Shown here: in pieces, positions 7,540 through 15,125 of the stretch
Layout: each line of letters opens with the position of its first letter
Position numbering within the stretch: the stretch's first letter is position 1
Virus record (IMG/VR): IMGVR_UViG_3300047200_000017
Location: 1 to 24,804 of that record
Direction: 5' to 3' (one strand)
DNA: 24,804 bases
Source of the DNA: a virus
Position numbers and translations under genes: made by a program
The notes under the pieces: generated by a model
The model's database searches: none
What the model was told of the DNA's origin: nothing
Seen by the model: only the letters and a program-made list of their open reading frames with translations

Positions 7540-7540
7540 A

Positions 7541-8665
7541 CTAAGCTCCCTTTACCTTGCCAACAACGTAGCAGATAGGTTCTATGATTGCACGGTAGAT
7601 ACGACCTAGTGGGTCACGTTTCTTACCACGCATTTCTTTCCATAAGTCAGCAGTACGATGACGAGCAATATGCTCTGCAACACGTTTTACAGCGCTTCTA
7701 AGCGCATTTGGTGTACCGTTGAAGGCATAGGCTACGACAGGTAAGAATAATGTGTGATAGCCCTTCTCAATCGTCTTAGCATTCTTCATGTTGGCAGAAT
7801 GTTGTAACCATACAGCTTGTCGGAATGAACCAAAGCCATAAGCCTCGTTCATTGCGGTACATACTATTTTACCACCACTTGATGTGCTTGTAGTGGTAGA
7901 ACCTTGAGGTGTACCAGACAAGTATTGAGCGTACTGGTTAAGTTTAGCAGTAGGCAAGTTCTCGTTGTAGTTAAAGCGATTAATGTCTGCCTGTAATGCT
8001 GTGTTAGCATAGTCTTCTTGAGCTTGACCAGTTTTAAGCAATTGATTGATGTCTGTGTAGTCAGCGTTAGCCAATGCAGGTGCGCCAGCAGCAGCAGCCT
8101 CTTGTCTCGCACGTTCTGTGTTGTAATTGCCGTAAGCAAGTTCACCGTATTTATTTGCTAGTGTATTTGACAATGTATTAGCAGCACGGTTTTGAATGTC
8201 AGCACTTACACCAGAGCCATAACGACCAGCCATTGATGCGCCACCTTGAGCTTGCTTAATTGCATCCATATAGGCTTGTGTTGCACCCTGTGATGCACCG
8301 GCAAGAGCTTGGTTAAAATATGGATTGCTATTTAGGTACTGACCGCTAATTACGTCTTGTTGTTGTTGCTGTGCTGCCGGCAGTAATGGATTACCTGCTA
8401 CTGCACGATTACCTGCTGCCTGTAAAGCAGACAATGTATTTGCAGATGGGGCTACATAAGTTTGACCAGCATAATATTGTGGACTAGCGCCTTGGTATAG
8501 TTTTTTTGCTTCGCCTAACCCATAACTTACATAAGGCTTGAGTATTGGGTCAATGCCAGTAGTTGAAGTTTGAGAGCCACCACCGCTACCGCCCTCTAAG
8601 GTCATGCGTTTGCCTACTGGTTTGAATGCTAACTCTGGCAACATATCTAAGTGATTGTATTTCAT
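7541..8665 (-). CDS. Virion protein with conserved C-terminal domain, putative ejection or tail-hub component
   Basis: The protein has 374 residues. The ATG at 8665 has AGGAG six bases upstream. The N-terminal two-thirds is Ala/Gln/Asn/Tyr-rich and helical (AAQQQQQDVISGQYL around 97-111, then repeated YxxAxxxA patterns to about 240). After a Ser/Thr linker (about 253-263) comes a compact C-terminal domain (265-374) with GKIVCTAMNEAYGFGSFRQA, HTLFLPVVAYAF, HIARHRTADLW and DPLGRIYRAIIEP. This domain is strongly conserved in many podoviruses and is often annotated only as hypothetical or injection protein. It has two Cys and several His residues, but I cannot assign catalysis. It is the first of four consecutive putative ejection proteins. 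Confidence 0.65.
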   Translation of the reverse strand: MKYNHLDMLPELAFKPVGKRMTLEGGSGGGSQTSTTGIDPILKPYVSYGLGEAKKLYQGASPQYYAGQTYVAPSANTLSALQAAGNRAVAGNPLLPAAQQQQQDVISGQYLNSNPYFNQALAGASQGATQAYMDAIKQAQGGASMAGRYGSGVSADIQNRAANTLSNTLANKYGELAYGNYNTERARQEAAAAGAPALANADYTDINQLLKTGQAQEDYANTALQADINRFNYNENLPTAKLNQYAQYLSGTPQGSTTTSTSSGGKIVCTAMNEAYGFGSFRQAVWLQHSANMKNAKTIEKGYHTLFLPVVAYAFNGTPNALRSAVKRVAEHIARHRTADLWKEMRGKKRDPLGRIYRAIIEPICYVVGKVKGA

Positions 8666-8674
8666 GTAATACTC

Positions 8675-9064
8675 CTAAATGCTTAATTCCCAATTTCTTG
8701 GTCTAAATCCTAATTGTTTTGCTCTCGTTTCCCATCCACTACGCATAGAAGAAAACGTCACTTTTTTGCAGTTGCCTTGTTTAGCAATGCTCTTGGCAAA
8801 CTCAAGTCCAAAGGATAAATCATCAGGGTTGCTTGAATCTAACCATGCTGCCCAAATGTGCATCTCTACACCGTTAGGCTGTAATACTATAAAACCTTTC
8901 TTTTCTGGCAATATCCACAACATAGAGCGTTGCTCGTAGCAGTCGCAATATATGTCCTCTGCAAGCCATTCTGAATGACCCTTGGCACGAACCTTCTCAA
9001 GACCTTGGCGAACCCACCACCAGCAATGTCTTAGTTCGTTAGGTTGTACGTATGAAAATTCCAT
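8675..9064 (-). CDS. GNAT-like / T7 gp13-like small protein
   Basis: The protein has 129 residues. Its ATG shares one base with the stop of the 102-residue gene (TAATG). The sequence pattern resembles degenerate GNAT acetyltransferase-fold proteins carried in T7-like late operons (gp13 position): an N-terminal helix HCWWWVRQGLEKVRAK, aromatic strands (SMLWILPEKKGFIVLQP, MHIWAAWLD), then a helix and the C-terminal GWETRAKQLGFRPRNWEL, which matches the end of GNAT domains. The usual acetyl-CoA loop (Q/RxxGxG/A) is not evident, so it is probably structural or an assembly factor rather than an active acetyltransferase. It sits directly before the ejection proteins, as gp13 precedes gp14-16 in T7. 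Confidence 0.55.
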   Translation of the reverse strand: MEFSYVQPNELRHCWWWVRQGLEKVRAKGHSEWLAEDIYCDCYEQRSMLWILPEKKGFIVLQPNGVEMHIWAAWLDSSNPDDLSFGLEFAKSIAKQGNCKKVTFSSMRSGWETRAKQLGFRPRNWELSI

Positions 9065-9372
9065 TATGCAATTACCACATAACCGTAAGTTTTATCTGTC
9101 AATACATTTGCTGCATGAGTCAATGTTGCACTACCTTTAGTTCTTGCGCTGACATATAGACCGCCAAATGCTGATGCTGCATTAGCAGTTGTAGGCATAA
9201 ACAATATTAAAGAGTCATAGCCAATACGTTCATCAGTAAGTGTTGTAGTTGTAGAGCCAGCAACAGCTAAAGTAACTGTACCAGTATTGTTACTTTTACC
9301 CTCAACAAGGTTGTTCACTACCTCGGATATTTCACGAGGTGTGCTACCTGATGGGTTAAGTTTACGATACAT
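9064..9372 (-). CDS. Small conserved virion protein
   Basis: The protein has 102 residues and is coupled on both sides by one-base TAATG overlaps (at 9372 upstream and 9064 downstream). Features are a charged N-terminus with STPREISEVVNNLVEGKSNN, then an all-beta Thr/Ala-rich body ending ARTKGSATLTHAANVLTDKTYGYVV. This combination recurs in podoviruses next to tail genes. It probably forms a small beta-sandwich on the virion, perhaps a tail or head decoration. I know of no function, and no enzymatic motif is present. Confidence 0.6.
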   Translation of the reverse strand: MYRKLNPSGSTPREISEVVNNLVEGKSNNTGTVTLAVAGSTTTTLTDERIGYDSLILFMPTTANAASAFGGLYVSARTKGSATLTHAANVLTDKTYGYVVIA

Positions 9373-10802
9373 TATCTAGTACCCTGTGGTGTAACATCAA
9401 TGTCAACTCCAATGGCATTAGACCAACGGTCACCAGTAGGAATTACTGATATGCGATGGTACTTACCACTACTTCTTAATGATACACGATTTTCACTATC
9501 TGCTGCGATATAAGAACCTAATGCTGGTACTGCACTTAAAAGCATTCTAGACGCTATTGCTACGCTCCCAGAGCCATTATCTACTACTGGTCGTGCTAAT
9601 GTAACAACAGATGTAGTTTCGCTTCCTATATCTCCTGTGGTAATTTGTGCAGCAGAATTAGCCCCAGTAAATGTTACTACTTTATCAGACCTTGCCCCAG
9701 CAAATAAGAACTTACCACCAGCCCATAAACCATCATCTAATGATGTAGTCAATGTGTCCATATTACCGTACAAGTCTAAACCTTCTAATGTCATGCCTAC
9801 TGAAGCAGAACTTGCTACATAATCAACGTCTGTTGTTCCATAAGACCATTTTTGTACTTGCCAGTTGTATATAAGCAAAGTATTTTGTGCAAAGTTGTCC
9901 ACAAATTTCCATACAACTATCTTACGAAATGGGTCAATGGTTGATGACATTAAGCTAAGTTTTGATTGATTGACGTTAGCATAAAACCAAGCATCTACCT
10001 TTTGCGTACCAATGGCAGTAATAGTAGAACCATCGCATGAATAAAATCCATCTGCACCTAAAAAGTAAGTCATGTTGCCGTACTGTACGACAGAGTTACC
10101 TTCTACGCAGCCAATGTTACGACTAATGGTATCAAACTGGAAGAATAGTGGTGAGCCAATGTAGGACATACGAACAATAGCTCGGTCTAGTAAGATAAGA
10201 CCAAATTCACCACCAGTCATGCCTGTAATATTTCCACCATCTGCAATTATCTGAAAATCAGATTGTGATGCTCCACCTGGTGTCCAGTTTGCTTCATCAT
10301 TAATATTAGACCATTGAACTTTATTAGCATTACTACCAGCATCTAAGTTAGCAGCCACAACAAAGTCACGTACTACTGTTACATATTTTGCTATTGGTGC
10401 GCTTGCATCTAAATCAGCAAATAATGAACTTGATCCTAGTGTATAGCTTTGTAATTTATTGATATTATTTGCCGCAATTACTGTATCGCCAAATTGAATA
10501 AAGTTCCATTTTACAATGGCAGAATAATTACCTGTTTTAGAAACATTATTCATAGCCAAGGTAGAACCATCTAATTTAAATAATTTAGTAGCACCGCCAG
10601 CAAAAACATTTGTTGTAGAACTAAACTTACCAGCAAATACATTATTAAGTGACTCACTTGCAGCAGCAGAGTAATTTACTGCTAATGGAAATGGGTTATA
10701 TCCTAATGCAGTTGGCACTACATTTTTTGCAATAGATAAGTTTTCAGCAACCCCAGGTAAATCTGGAGTCCATTCTGTAAATGCTATACGTTGAGTAGCC
10801 AT
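9372..10802 (-). CDS. P22 gp10-like packaged-DNA stabilisation / tail hub protein
   Basis: The protein has 476 residues and the ATG directly follows the stop of the fibre gene. The sequence is beta-rich throughout. It starts RIAFTEWTPDLPGVAENLSIAKNVVPTALGY, then has repeated blade-like units (NVFAGGATKLFKLDGSTLAM, VVRDFVVAANL, VQWSNINDEANWTP, GNMTYFLGADGFYSCDGSTI). The VQWSNINDxxxW segment and the 'LGxDGFYxxDG' unit are typical of the phage stabilisation (gp10-like) beta-propeller family. In P22 this protein closes the head-tail channel after packaging. Here it lies after the fibre genes and before the ejection proteins, consistent with tail assembly. The length is close to that of P22 gp10 (about 470). 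Confidence 0.75.
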   Translation of the reverse strand: MATQRIAFTEWTPDLPGVAENLSIAKNVVPTALGYNPFPLAVNYSAAASESLNNVFAGKFSSTTNVFAGGATKLFKLDGSTLAMNNVSKTGNYSAIVKWNFIQFGDTVIAANNINKLQSYTLGSSSLFADLDASAPIAKYVTVVRDFVVAANLDAGSNANKVQWSNINDEANWTPGGASQSDFQIIADGGNITGMTGGEFGLILLDRAIVRMSYIGSPLFFQFDTISRNIGCVEGNSVVQYGNMTYFLGADGFYSCDGSTITAIGTQKVDAWFYANVNQSKLSLMSSTIDPFRKIVVWKFVDNFAQNTLLIYNWQVQKWSYGTTDVDYVASSASVGMTLEGLDLYGNMDTLTTSLDDGLWAGGKFLFAGARSDKVVTFTGANSAAQITTGDIGSETTSVVTLARPVVDNGSGSVAIASRMLLSAVPALGSYIAADSENRVSLRSSGKYHRISVIPTGDRWSNAIGVDIDVTPQGTR

Positions 10803-11576
10803 TTATAATCCCAATGCAATCCAACTAACTGGTGCAGAAATAGTATCACTTCCATTATAAGCTGTTAGTGTAGTTGCTGTTGCAGATAAAAGACCTGAAC
10901 CACCATCTTGCGCTGCTGTACCACCAAATTTTCCACCAACTGCACATAATAATGTTGTAAATGCAATTGGAAATGTTACTGCTACTGAACTATTACCTGA
11001 AATACTGGCAGTTGTTCCCCATTGTAAAATTAAACCACCTGGAAGTTTTTGATATCCATTGGATGTTAAAGATTGATTTGAACCAGTAAAACTTGTTGTA
11101 TAAACACCATTAGTAACTGTGCCTGCATTACCTGATACTGTACCTGTAACATTACCAGTAACATTGCCTGTAACATTGCCTATAAATCCACTTGATGCAG
11201 ATGCAGTAGTAAATACACCAGTTGATGGTGTCGTAGCACCAACAGAACCATTATGTGCGCCAGTAGAGTTTCCTATGACGTTTCCTGTTAAATTTCCAGT
11301 AACATTTCCTGTGACGTTACCAGTAACATTACCAGTAACACCAGCAGTAGCAGTTATTGCACCAGTAGCAGTAGTCGTGCCAGTAACAGATAAGTTACCA
11401 CCTACGGTAAAGCTGTCTGCATCTGTTCCAGTTTGTTGGTCTTTTACTTGAGCCATCAACTCACGAATAGCGTTATTAATACCAGATGGCGCACAACCCT
11501 CAGCAATATCTATGCCACCAATATCGGTGTTATTTGCTGCCGTAGCACTCCACTCACTTATCTTATTCTTAGCCAT
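10803..11576 (-). CDS. Tail fibre with (TGNV)n repeats and a gp53-like C-terminal domain
   Basis: The protein has 257 residues. GGGA of the preceding gene's final codons serves as ribosome site. The N-terminus (ISEWSATAANNTDIGGIDI, then EGCAPSGINNAIRELMAQ) is the common virion-anchoring start of podovirus fibres. The shaft has two four-residue repeat arrays of GNVT type, at about residues 81-103 and 132-147. The C-terminus (about 170-257) contains GYQKLPGGLILQWG, FPIAFT and a closing SWIALGL. These match the gp53-like C-terminal domain of phage tail fibres, which trimerises and contacts the receptor. The role is host-surface binding at the virion tail. Repeat number may differ among relatives. 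Confidence 0.8.
   Translation of the reverse strand: MAKNKISEWSATAANNTDIGGIDIAEGCAPSGINNAIRELMAQVKDQQTGTDADSFTVGGNLSVTGTTTATGAITATAGVTGNVTGNVTGNVTGNLTGNVIGNSTGAHNGSVGATTPSTGVFTTASASSGFIGNVTGNVTGNVTGTVSGNAGTVTNGVYTTSFTGSNQSLTSNGYQKLPGGLILQWGTTASISGNSSVAVTFPIAFTTLLCAVGGKFGGTAAQDGGSGLLSATATTLTAYNGSDTISAPVSWIALGL
11136..11183. repeat. Tandem 12-bp repeats (second GNVT array in fibre gene)
   Basis: In the + strand this reads as successive near-copies of a 12-base unit (CCTGTAACATTG / CCAGTAACATTG), encoding Gly-Asn-Val-Thr on the minus strand at residues ~132-147 of the fibre. Confidence 0.75.
11265..11336. repeat. Tandem 12-bp repeats (first GNVT array in fibre gene)
   Basis: About six 12-base units with synonymous changes encode GNVT, GNLT, GNVI and GNST on the minus strand at residues ~81-104. 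It is separated from the second array by about 80 bases. Confidence 0.75.
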
Positions 11577-11579
11577 AAT

Positions 11580-12353
11580 TTATCCCTTTAAAAGCCATGT
11601 ATTGCTAGTTGCTGGTGTTTCTGTCCATGTATTTGATGTAACTGATGTATCTGTCCAAGTATTACTAGTTACTGGTACTGGTGTCCAAGTATTTTCGCTA
11701 ACAGTTGTGTCTGTCCAAGTATTATCTCCAACAGGAATAGGTGTCCAGTTATCCCCTAATTTTGTACCATTTGCAACTACAGTTACTGTTGCTAATACTT
11801 GACTGTATGCAGAGTAAATTGCATTTGCATAAGCACCTACTAAGGCATAACCATTAATTCCTGCTACTGCGCTATACTCAACACCACCAAGAGCAGTAAC
11901 TACTGCCGTTCCATTTATTGAACCAGTTGATGTTCTAATTCTTAATGCATTACTTGTTACTGTGGCAGTTCCATCAATAGCACCACTTGATGTTCTTATG
12001 CGTATTGAGTCAGATGAGACAGTTGCATTGCCTACTATTATAGCATTTGCGCTATAAGTAACGCTAGAACCGCTAGAAACGCTTGCTAACGCATTAATAC
12101 TTCCAGTTGATGTCCTAGTCCTAATTGCATTAGAACTAACGGTTGTAAGACCATTAATTTGAGCTGCATTTGTTCTTATTGCATAAGCGTTGGCAGTTAC
12201 GTCAGCATTTACTGCAATAACAGCTTGTCTGCTATAAATTGCAACGGCATTTGCTGTAACGGTAGCATTACCATCAATAGCAGCAGAAGCTAATAATACA
12301 TTGCTTACTAATGAGCTAAATGGTAATTGAGAGAATGCTACTATGCCAAACAT
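11580..12353 (-). CDS. Virion repeat protein: 20-residue repeats plus 10-residue Trp repeats
   Basis: The protein has 257 residues. AAGG lies seven bases before the ATG. After a hydrophobic N-terminus (about 1-23), residues 24-183 consist of eight consecutive units of exactly 20 residues with the frame (A/S)xIxGxAxVxSNAxRIRTST, for example 124-143 and 144-163. A degenerate ninth unit may follow. Residues 201-254 then form five units of exactly ten residues, each with a W at the third position, of the pattern NTWTxTxVTS, closed by a final NTW. The 20-residue period with alternating small and hydrophobic residues suggests a beta-solenoid or stacked beta shaft. The Trp repeats may form a tip or a contact surface. 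It sits among fibre genes, so a fibre, appendage or tip role is likely. No named family is recognised with certainty. Confidence 0.75.
   Translation of the reverse strand: MFGIVAFSQLPFSSLVSNVLLASAAIDGNATVTANAVAIYSRQAVIAVNADVTANAYAIRTNAAQINGLTTVSSNAIRTRTSTGSINALASVSSGSSVTYSANAIIVGNATVSSDSIRIRTSSGAIDGTATVTSNALRIRTSTGSINGTAVVTALGGVEYSAVAGINGYALVGAYANAIYSAYSQVLATVTVVANGTKLGDNWTPIPVGDNTWTDTTVSENTWTPVPVTSNTWTDTSVTSNTWTETPATSNTWLLKG
11600..11751. repeat. Tandem 30-bp repeats encoding 10-residue Trp units
   Basis: The plus strand shows the motif GTCCA(T/A)GTATT recurring about every 30 bases, the reverse complement of AATACNTGGAC (Asn-Thr-Trp-Thr). It covers residues ~201-251 of the repeat protein. 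Confidence 0.75.
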
Positions 12354-12355
12354 AA

Positions 12356-12577
12356 CTAAGCCTTAATTGCTTTTAAATCATCTAATGTTTCTAATGTATC
12401 TACTTGTTTAGTAATATCACGTAAGCGTTGTTTTTCTGCAACAATAGCTGTTGTATCTGCGCCACTTTCTAATGCACGTTGAAATGCGATATCTTGTTCT
12501 TGCATTAATGGTATACGTTCTTGACGCAAGCGTTCTTTAGTAATTACTTTAGCTTTGTCTATATTAATAGTAATCAT
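12356..12577 (-). CDS. Small helical fibre-associated protein (tail-fibre-assembly-like)
   Basis: The protein has 73 residues and its start overlaps the previous stop by four bases (ATGA). The sequence begins MITINIDKAKVITKERLRQE, runs through DIAFQRALESG and VAEKQRLRDITKQ, and ends TLETLDDLKAIKA. The arrangement 'DKAxxIxxxRLRxxR...LxxxDxxFxxAxExG...xKQxLRD' is the C-terminal half of a widespread phage protein found beside fibre genes. It is often fused to the kind of domain encoded by the gene just upstream. The family is usually proposed to help fold or assemble fibres. It is helical and charged, with no membrane segment. Confidence 0.65.
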   Translation of the reverse strand: MITINIDKAKVITKERLRQERIPLMQEQDIAFQRALESGADTTAIVAEKQRLRDITKQVDTLETLDDLKAIKA

Positions 12578-12834
12578 ACTTGTTCCTTAGCTTTTTGTTT
12601 TTCATGCCAAGCAATATATCCTATTCCATATCCATCAGGATTAGAAAAATCTGCTTCAAAAGCATCAAAAAAAGTATGATCTGTTGGCACTAATTCGTCT
12701 GGAATAATTAAAAAAGGAACACCAGCAGGTACATCTTTTATTGCTATTTCTAACATAGATAAACTACATTCGTCTGCGCCATATAAAAAGGCTATACTTC
12801 CATCCTCTTGTGGGTAAATTGCTATTGAGTCCAT
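12574..12834 (-). CDS. Small fibre-associated protein, N-terminal partner of the next gene
   Basis: An ATG at 12861 would overlap the fibre gene. The ATG at 12834, five bases after the fibre stop and with AAGG eight bases upstream, gives 86 residues and is preferred. The sequence contains VPAGVPFLIIPDELVPTDHT, then FFDAFEADFSNPDG. The 'VPFxIxxxxxxPxDxTFxxAxExDxSxPDG' pattern is known from small phage proteins next to tail fibres, where it is frequently fused to the helical domain encoded by the following gene. Here the two are separate, joined by ATGA. The likely role is as a fibre assembly factor or chaperone. This is inference from context. Confidence 0.65.
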   Translation of the reverse strand: MDSIAIYPQEDGSIAFLYGADECSLSMLEIAIKDVPAGVPFLIIPDELVPTDHTFFDAFEADFSNPDGYGIGYIAWHEKQKAKEQV

Positions 12835-12839
12835 TTTAT

Positions 12840-14720
12840 TTACCTTATAATAATAACGCAAGTATTGCTACAAGTTGTACCTGCACCACCACTAGGAAAC
12901 CATGTTTGTACGTTTGTAATACTACCTGTACTAAATACTGAACTTGTATTTAATGCAACTATATATTTTGCATCTGCTGTTTGCGATGTAGTTGTACCTA
13001 CTATTGAAAAGTTAGCATCTGGCATGGCTGTTGAAAAGTTAATAGTAGCAGCCGATGTTGATGTTTTAGAAATGCTTGAAATATTCCCACTAGCATTAAC
13101 TGTTGCTGCCCCAATTGCACCATCCATCTGATACTTAGCCCAAGCTCTAGTTGCATAAGAAGGTGCAGACCCTGAAGCTGTTGACAAGGCGGTAGCTGTT
13201 GCAGAATTACCTGTGCAAGAACCTGAACTTCCTGTTGTATTTTGATTAAGCGTTGGAAATGTACAGTTAGTTAGTGTACCACTTGTTGGTGTACCTAAAA
13301 TTGGTGTTACTAGCGTAGGACTTGTATTAAATACTAATAATCCAGTTCCTGTTTCATCTGACATAGCAGATAATAAATTGGCACTTGATGGTGTACCTAA
13401 AAATGTTGCAACACCTGTACCTAGACCTGATACACCAGTAGAAATAGGCAATCCAGTACATGAAGTTAACGTACCGCTTGATGGTGTCCCTAATACTGGA
13501 GTAACTAGAGTTGGACTAGTGGAAAGAACAGTATTTCCTGACCCAGTAGATGTAGTGACTCCTGTACCGCCATTAGCAACGGCTAATGTTCCTGAAATAT
13601 GGGTAGTTAAACCAACTTTACCATAGCTAGGAGCTACACCGACACCGCCTGAAATAAGCGCATTACCTGTAGCAACATCCGCTAATTTAGATAAAGCAGT
13701 AGTAGTTGATGCATAAACTAAGTCACCAACGGCATAGGATGTTTGCCCTGTCCCGCCTTGTGTTGCTGGAATTGTGTAGCCTGTATCAACAACACGATAC
13801 CAAGGCATTCCTGTAGTACCAAGAGTGTCTGTAGACTTAAAGTCATTGTCGTATACTAGACCGCCATTTACAGTACCAGCGTCTACGTTAACGTGCGCCC
13901 CTGCAATTTCTCCAGCAGTATCTGAATCAGTAGCACGAACCCATGTTGTAGTAGTTAACCCTGTGTATATACCATTTTGTGCTGGAGCTGCTTGGTCTTT
14001 AACTAATACACGAGTAGCAGCAGATAACGTTACACCATCAATAGTAGTTTGAGCTGTGTTTATTGTTAGTGCTGCCGTAGTAGCACAGTCAACAGCTTTC
14101 TTAACCCAAGAACCTGGTAAGTTTTCTAATGTAAGTGTTGCCCATGTTGGAGCTGCTGCACCATTTGATACAATCGCTTGCCCTGCTGTACCTGCTGCCG
14201 TATAAGCATGAGCAGTACCAGTTCCGTAACCTACACCACCATTGGTAGCAGTAGCAGTTGAGTTTGTCCCACCATTGGCTATTGGTAGAGTTCCTGTCAC
14301 ACCTGTGGTAAGTGGTAAACCAGTACATGATGTCAAAGTACCACTTGCAGGAGTTCCTAATGTTGGTGTAGTTAAAGCAGGGCTTGTTAAGGTTTTATTA
14401 GTTAAAGTTTGTACACCATCTATAGTAACTGCTTTGTCAGCAGGGTAAGTAACAAATACTGTTTTTACCCCAGCACCAAATGATATGGCAGTACCGGTAG
14501 ATGATGATAAAATTGTGTCCCTAGATAAAGTTCCAGCAGCAACCGTACCAATGCCAACTTCCCAATTTACACCATCTGTAATTGAATAATAAGTTGTATT
14601 GGTATTGCCTATTGCAGAGGAAAACGTCTGATAACCAGATACAGCACCGCTAAGTGTTAGCGTACCAGTACCTGTGGTGGACGTTGTTTCCTGTACCCTA
14701 TCCTTGACTATAAGAGCCAT
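12840..14720 (-). CDS. Large tail fibre / appendage protein
   Basis: The protein has 626 residues, with AGGA upstream in the stop region of the gp80-like gene. The N-terminal ~100 residues (ALIVKDRVQETTSTTGTGTL, SGYQTFSSAIG, SRDTILSSS) form the conserved virion-attachment start seen in many phage fibres. Three copies of a Thr/Gly/Pro unit, (S)PxLxTPxLGTPxSGTLTS, occur at about 113-136, 402-425 and 467-489, interleaved with PIANGGTxxT units. Between them lies an inserted module (about 204-292) with VKKAVDCATTAALT, RVLVKDQAAPAQNGIY and VRATDSDTAGE, a known fold found in fibre shafts. The C-terminus (about 520-626) is a separate domain with two Cys residues. It is likely a trimeric host-recognition appendage. 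Little can be said about the receptor. Confidence 0.8.
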   Translation of the reverse strand: MALIVKDRVQETTSTTGTGTLTLSGAVSGYQTFSSAIGNTNTTYYSITDGVNWEVGIGTVAAGTLSRDTILSSSTGTAISFGAGVKTVFVTYPADKAVTIDGVQTLTNKTLTSPALTTPTLGTPASGTLTSCTGLPLTTGVTGTLPIANGGTNSTATATNGGVGYGTGTAHAYTAAGTAGQAIVSNGAAAPTWATLTLENLPGSWVKKAVDCATTAALTINTAQTTIDGVTLSAATRVLVKDQAAPAQNGIYTGLTTTTWVRATDSDTAGEIAGAHVNVDAGTVNGGLVYDNDFKSTDTLGTTGMPWYRVVDTGYTIPATQGGTGQTSYAVGDLVYASTTTALSKLADVATGNALISGGVGVAPSYGKVGLTTHISGTLAVANGGTGVTTSTGSGNTVLSTSPTLVTPVLGTPSSGTLTSCTGLPISTGVSGLGTGVATFLGTPSSANLLSAMSDETGTGLLVFNTSPTLVTPILGTPTSGTLTNCTFPTLNQNTTGSSGSCTGNSATATALSTASGSAPSYATRAWAKYQMDGAIGAATVNASGNISSISKTSTSAATINFSTAMPDANFSIVGTTTSQTADAKYIVALNTSSVFSTGSITNVQTWFPSGGAGTTCSNTCVIIIR

Positions 14721-14728
14721 GCTTTATC

Positions 14729-15115
14729 CTAAGCTAATGTAACTGAAAGGCTGCCTGAAGCTATCTTAAATATATCACCTGTATCAATTGTTTTAGCTGC
14801 GTCTAGTGGAGTATGGTACAAAAGATTGCCAGCCGTTGATGCGTCATATAGACCAATCCAACCAACTGTACCCCATGATGCCGTAGCTTGTGGGAATGTA
14901 CAGTCTGCGTTAGATAAGCTAACACCGTTAGATGGCGCAGCAAATGTTACTGCAGTACGTGCGTAAGAGCCACCTGATACTTGAGTACCTGTACCAGCAT
15001 CTGTAGGATCTGTAGTAAATAAAGCCACATAAATAGTTGTTGGTGCTGTATAGGCTGTAGCTCGTAGCGTTACATTGATTAGAGCATTCTCTAAGTAATT
15101 GGACATTTCTGACAT
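14729..15115 (-). CDS. gp80-like head-tail / tail-associated protein
   Basis: The protein has 128 residues. AAGGA lies seven bases before the ATG at 15115. The pattern SNYLENALINVTLRATAYTA, then TIYVALFTTDPTDAGTGT, VSGGSYARTAVTF, and WGTVGWIGLYDA is a strongly conserved phage family, annotated variously as gp80-like or 'tail fibre protein'. It is a small beta-sandwich. It follows the adaptor and precedes the large fibre, which fits a connector or collar role linking neck and appendages. Residue count and motifs are complete. Confidence 0.75.
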   Translation of the reverse strand: MSEMSNYLENALINVTLRATAYTAPTTIYVALFTTDPTDAGTGTQVSGGSYARTAVTFAAPSNGVSLSNADCTFPQATASWGTVGWIGLYDASTAGNLLYHTPLDAAKTIDTGDIFKIASGSLSVTLA

Positions 15116-15125
15116 AATAATTCCT

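Noticed and set aside
11119-11451. 110-codon ORF on the + strand with repeated Val-Thr-Leu-Pro
   Set aside because: It is the mirror of the GNVT repeats in the fibre gene on the other strand. It has no ribosome site and opposes the operon.
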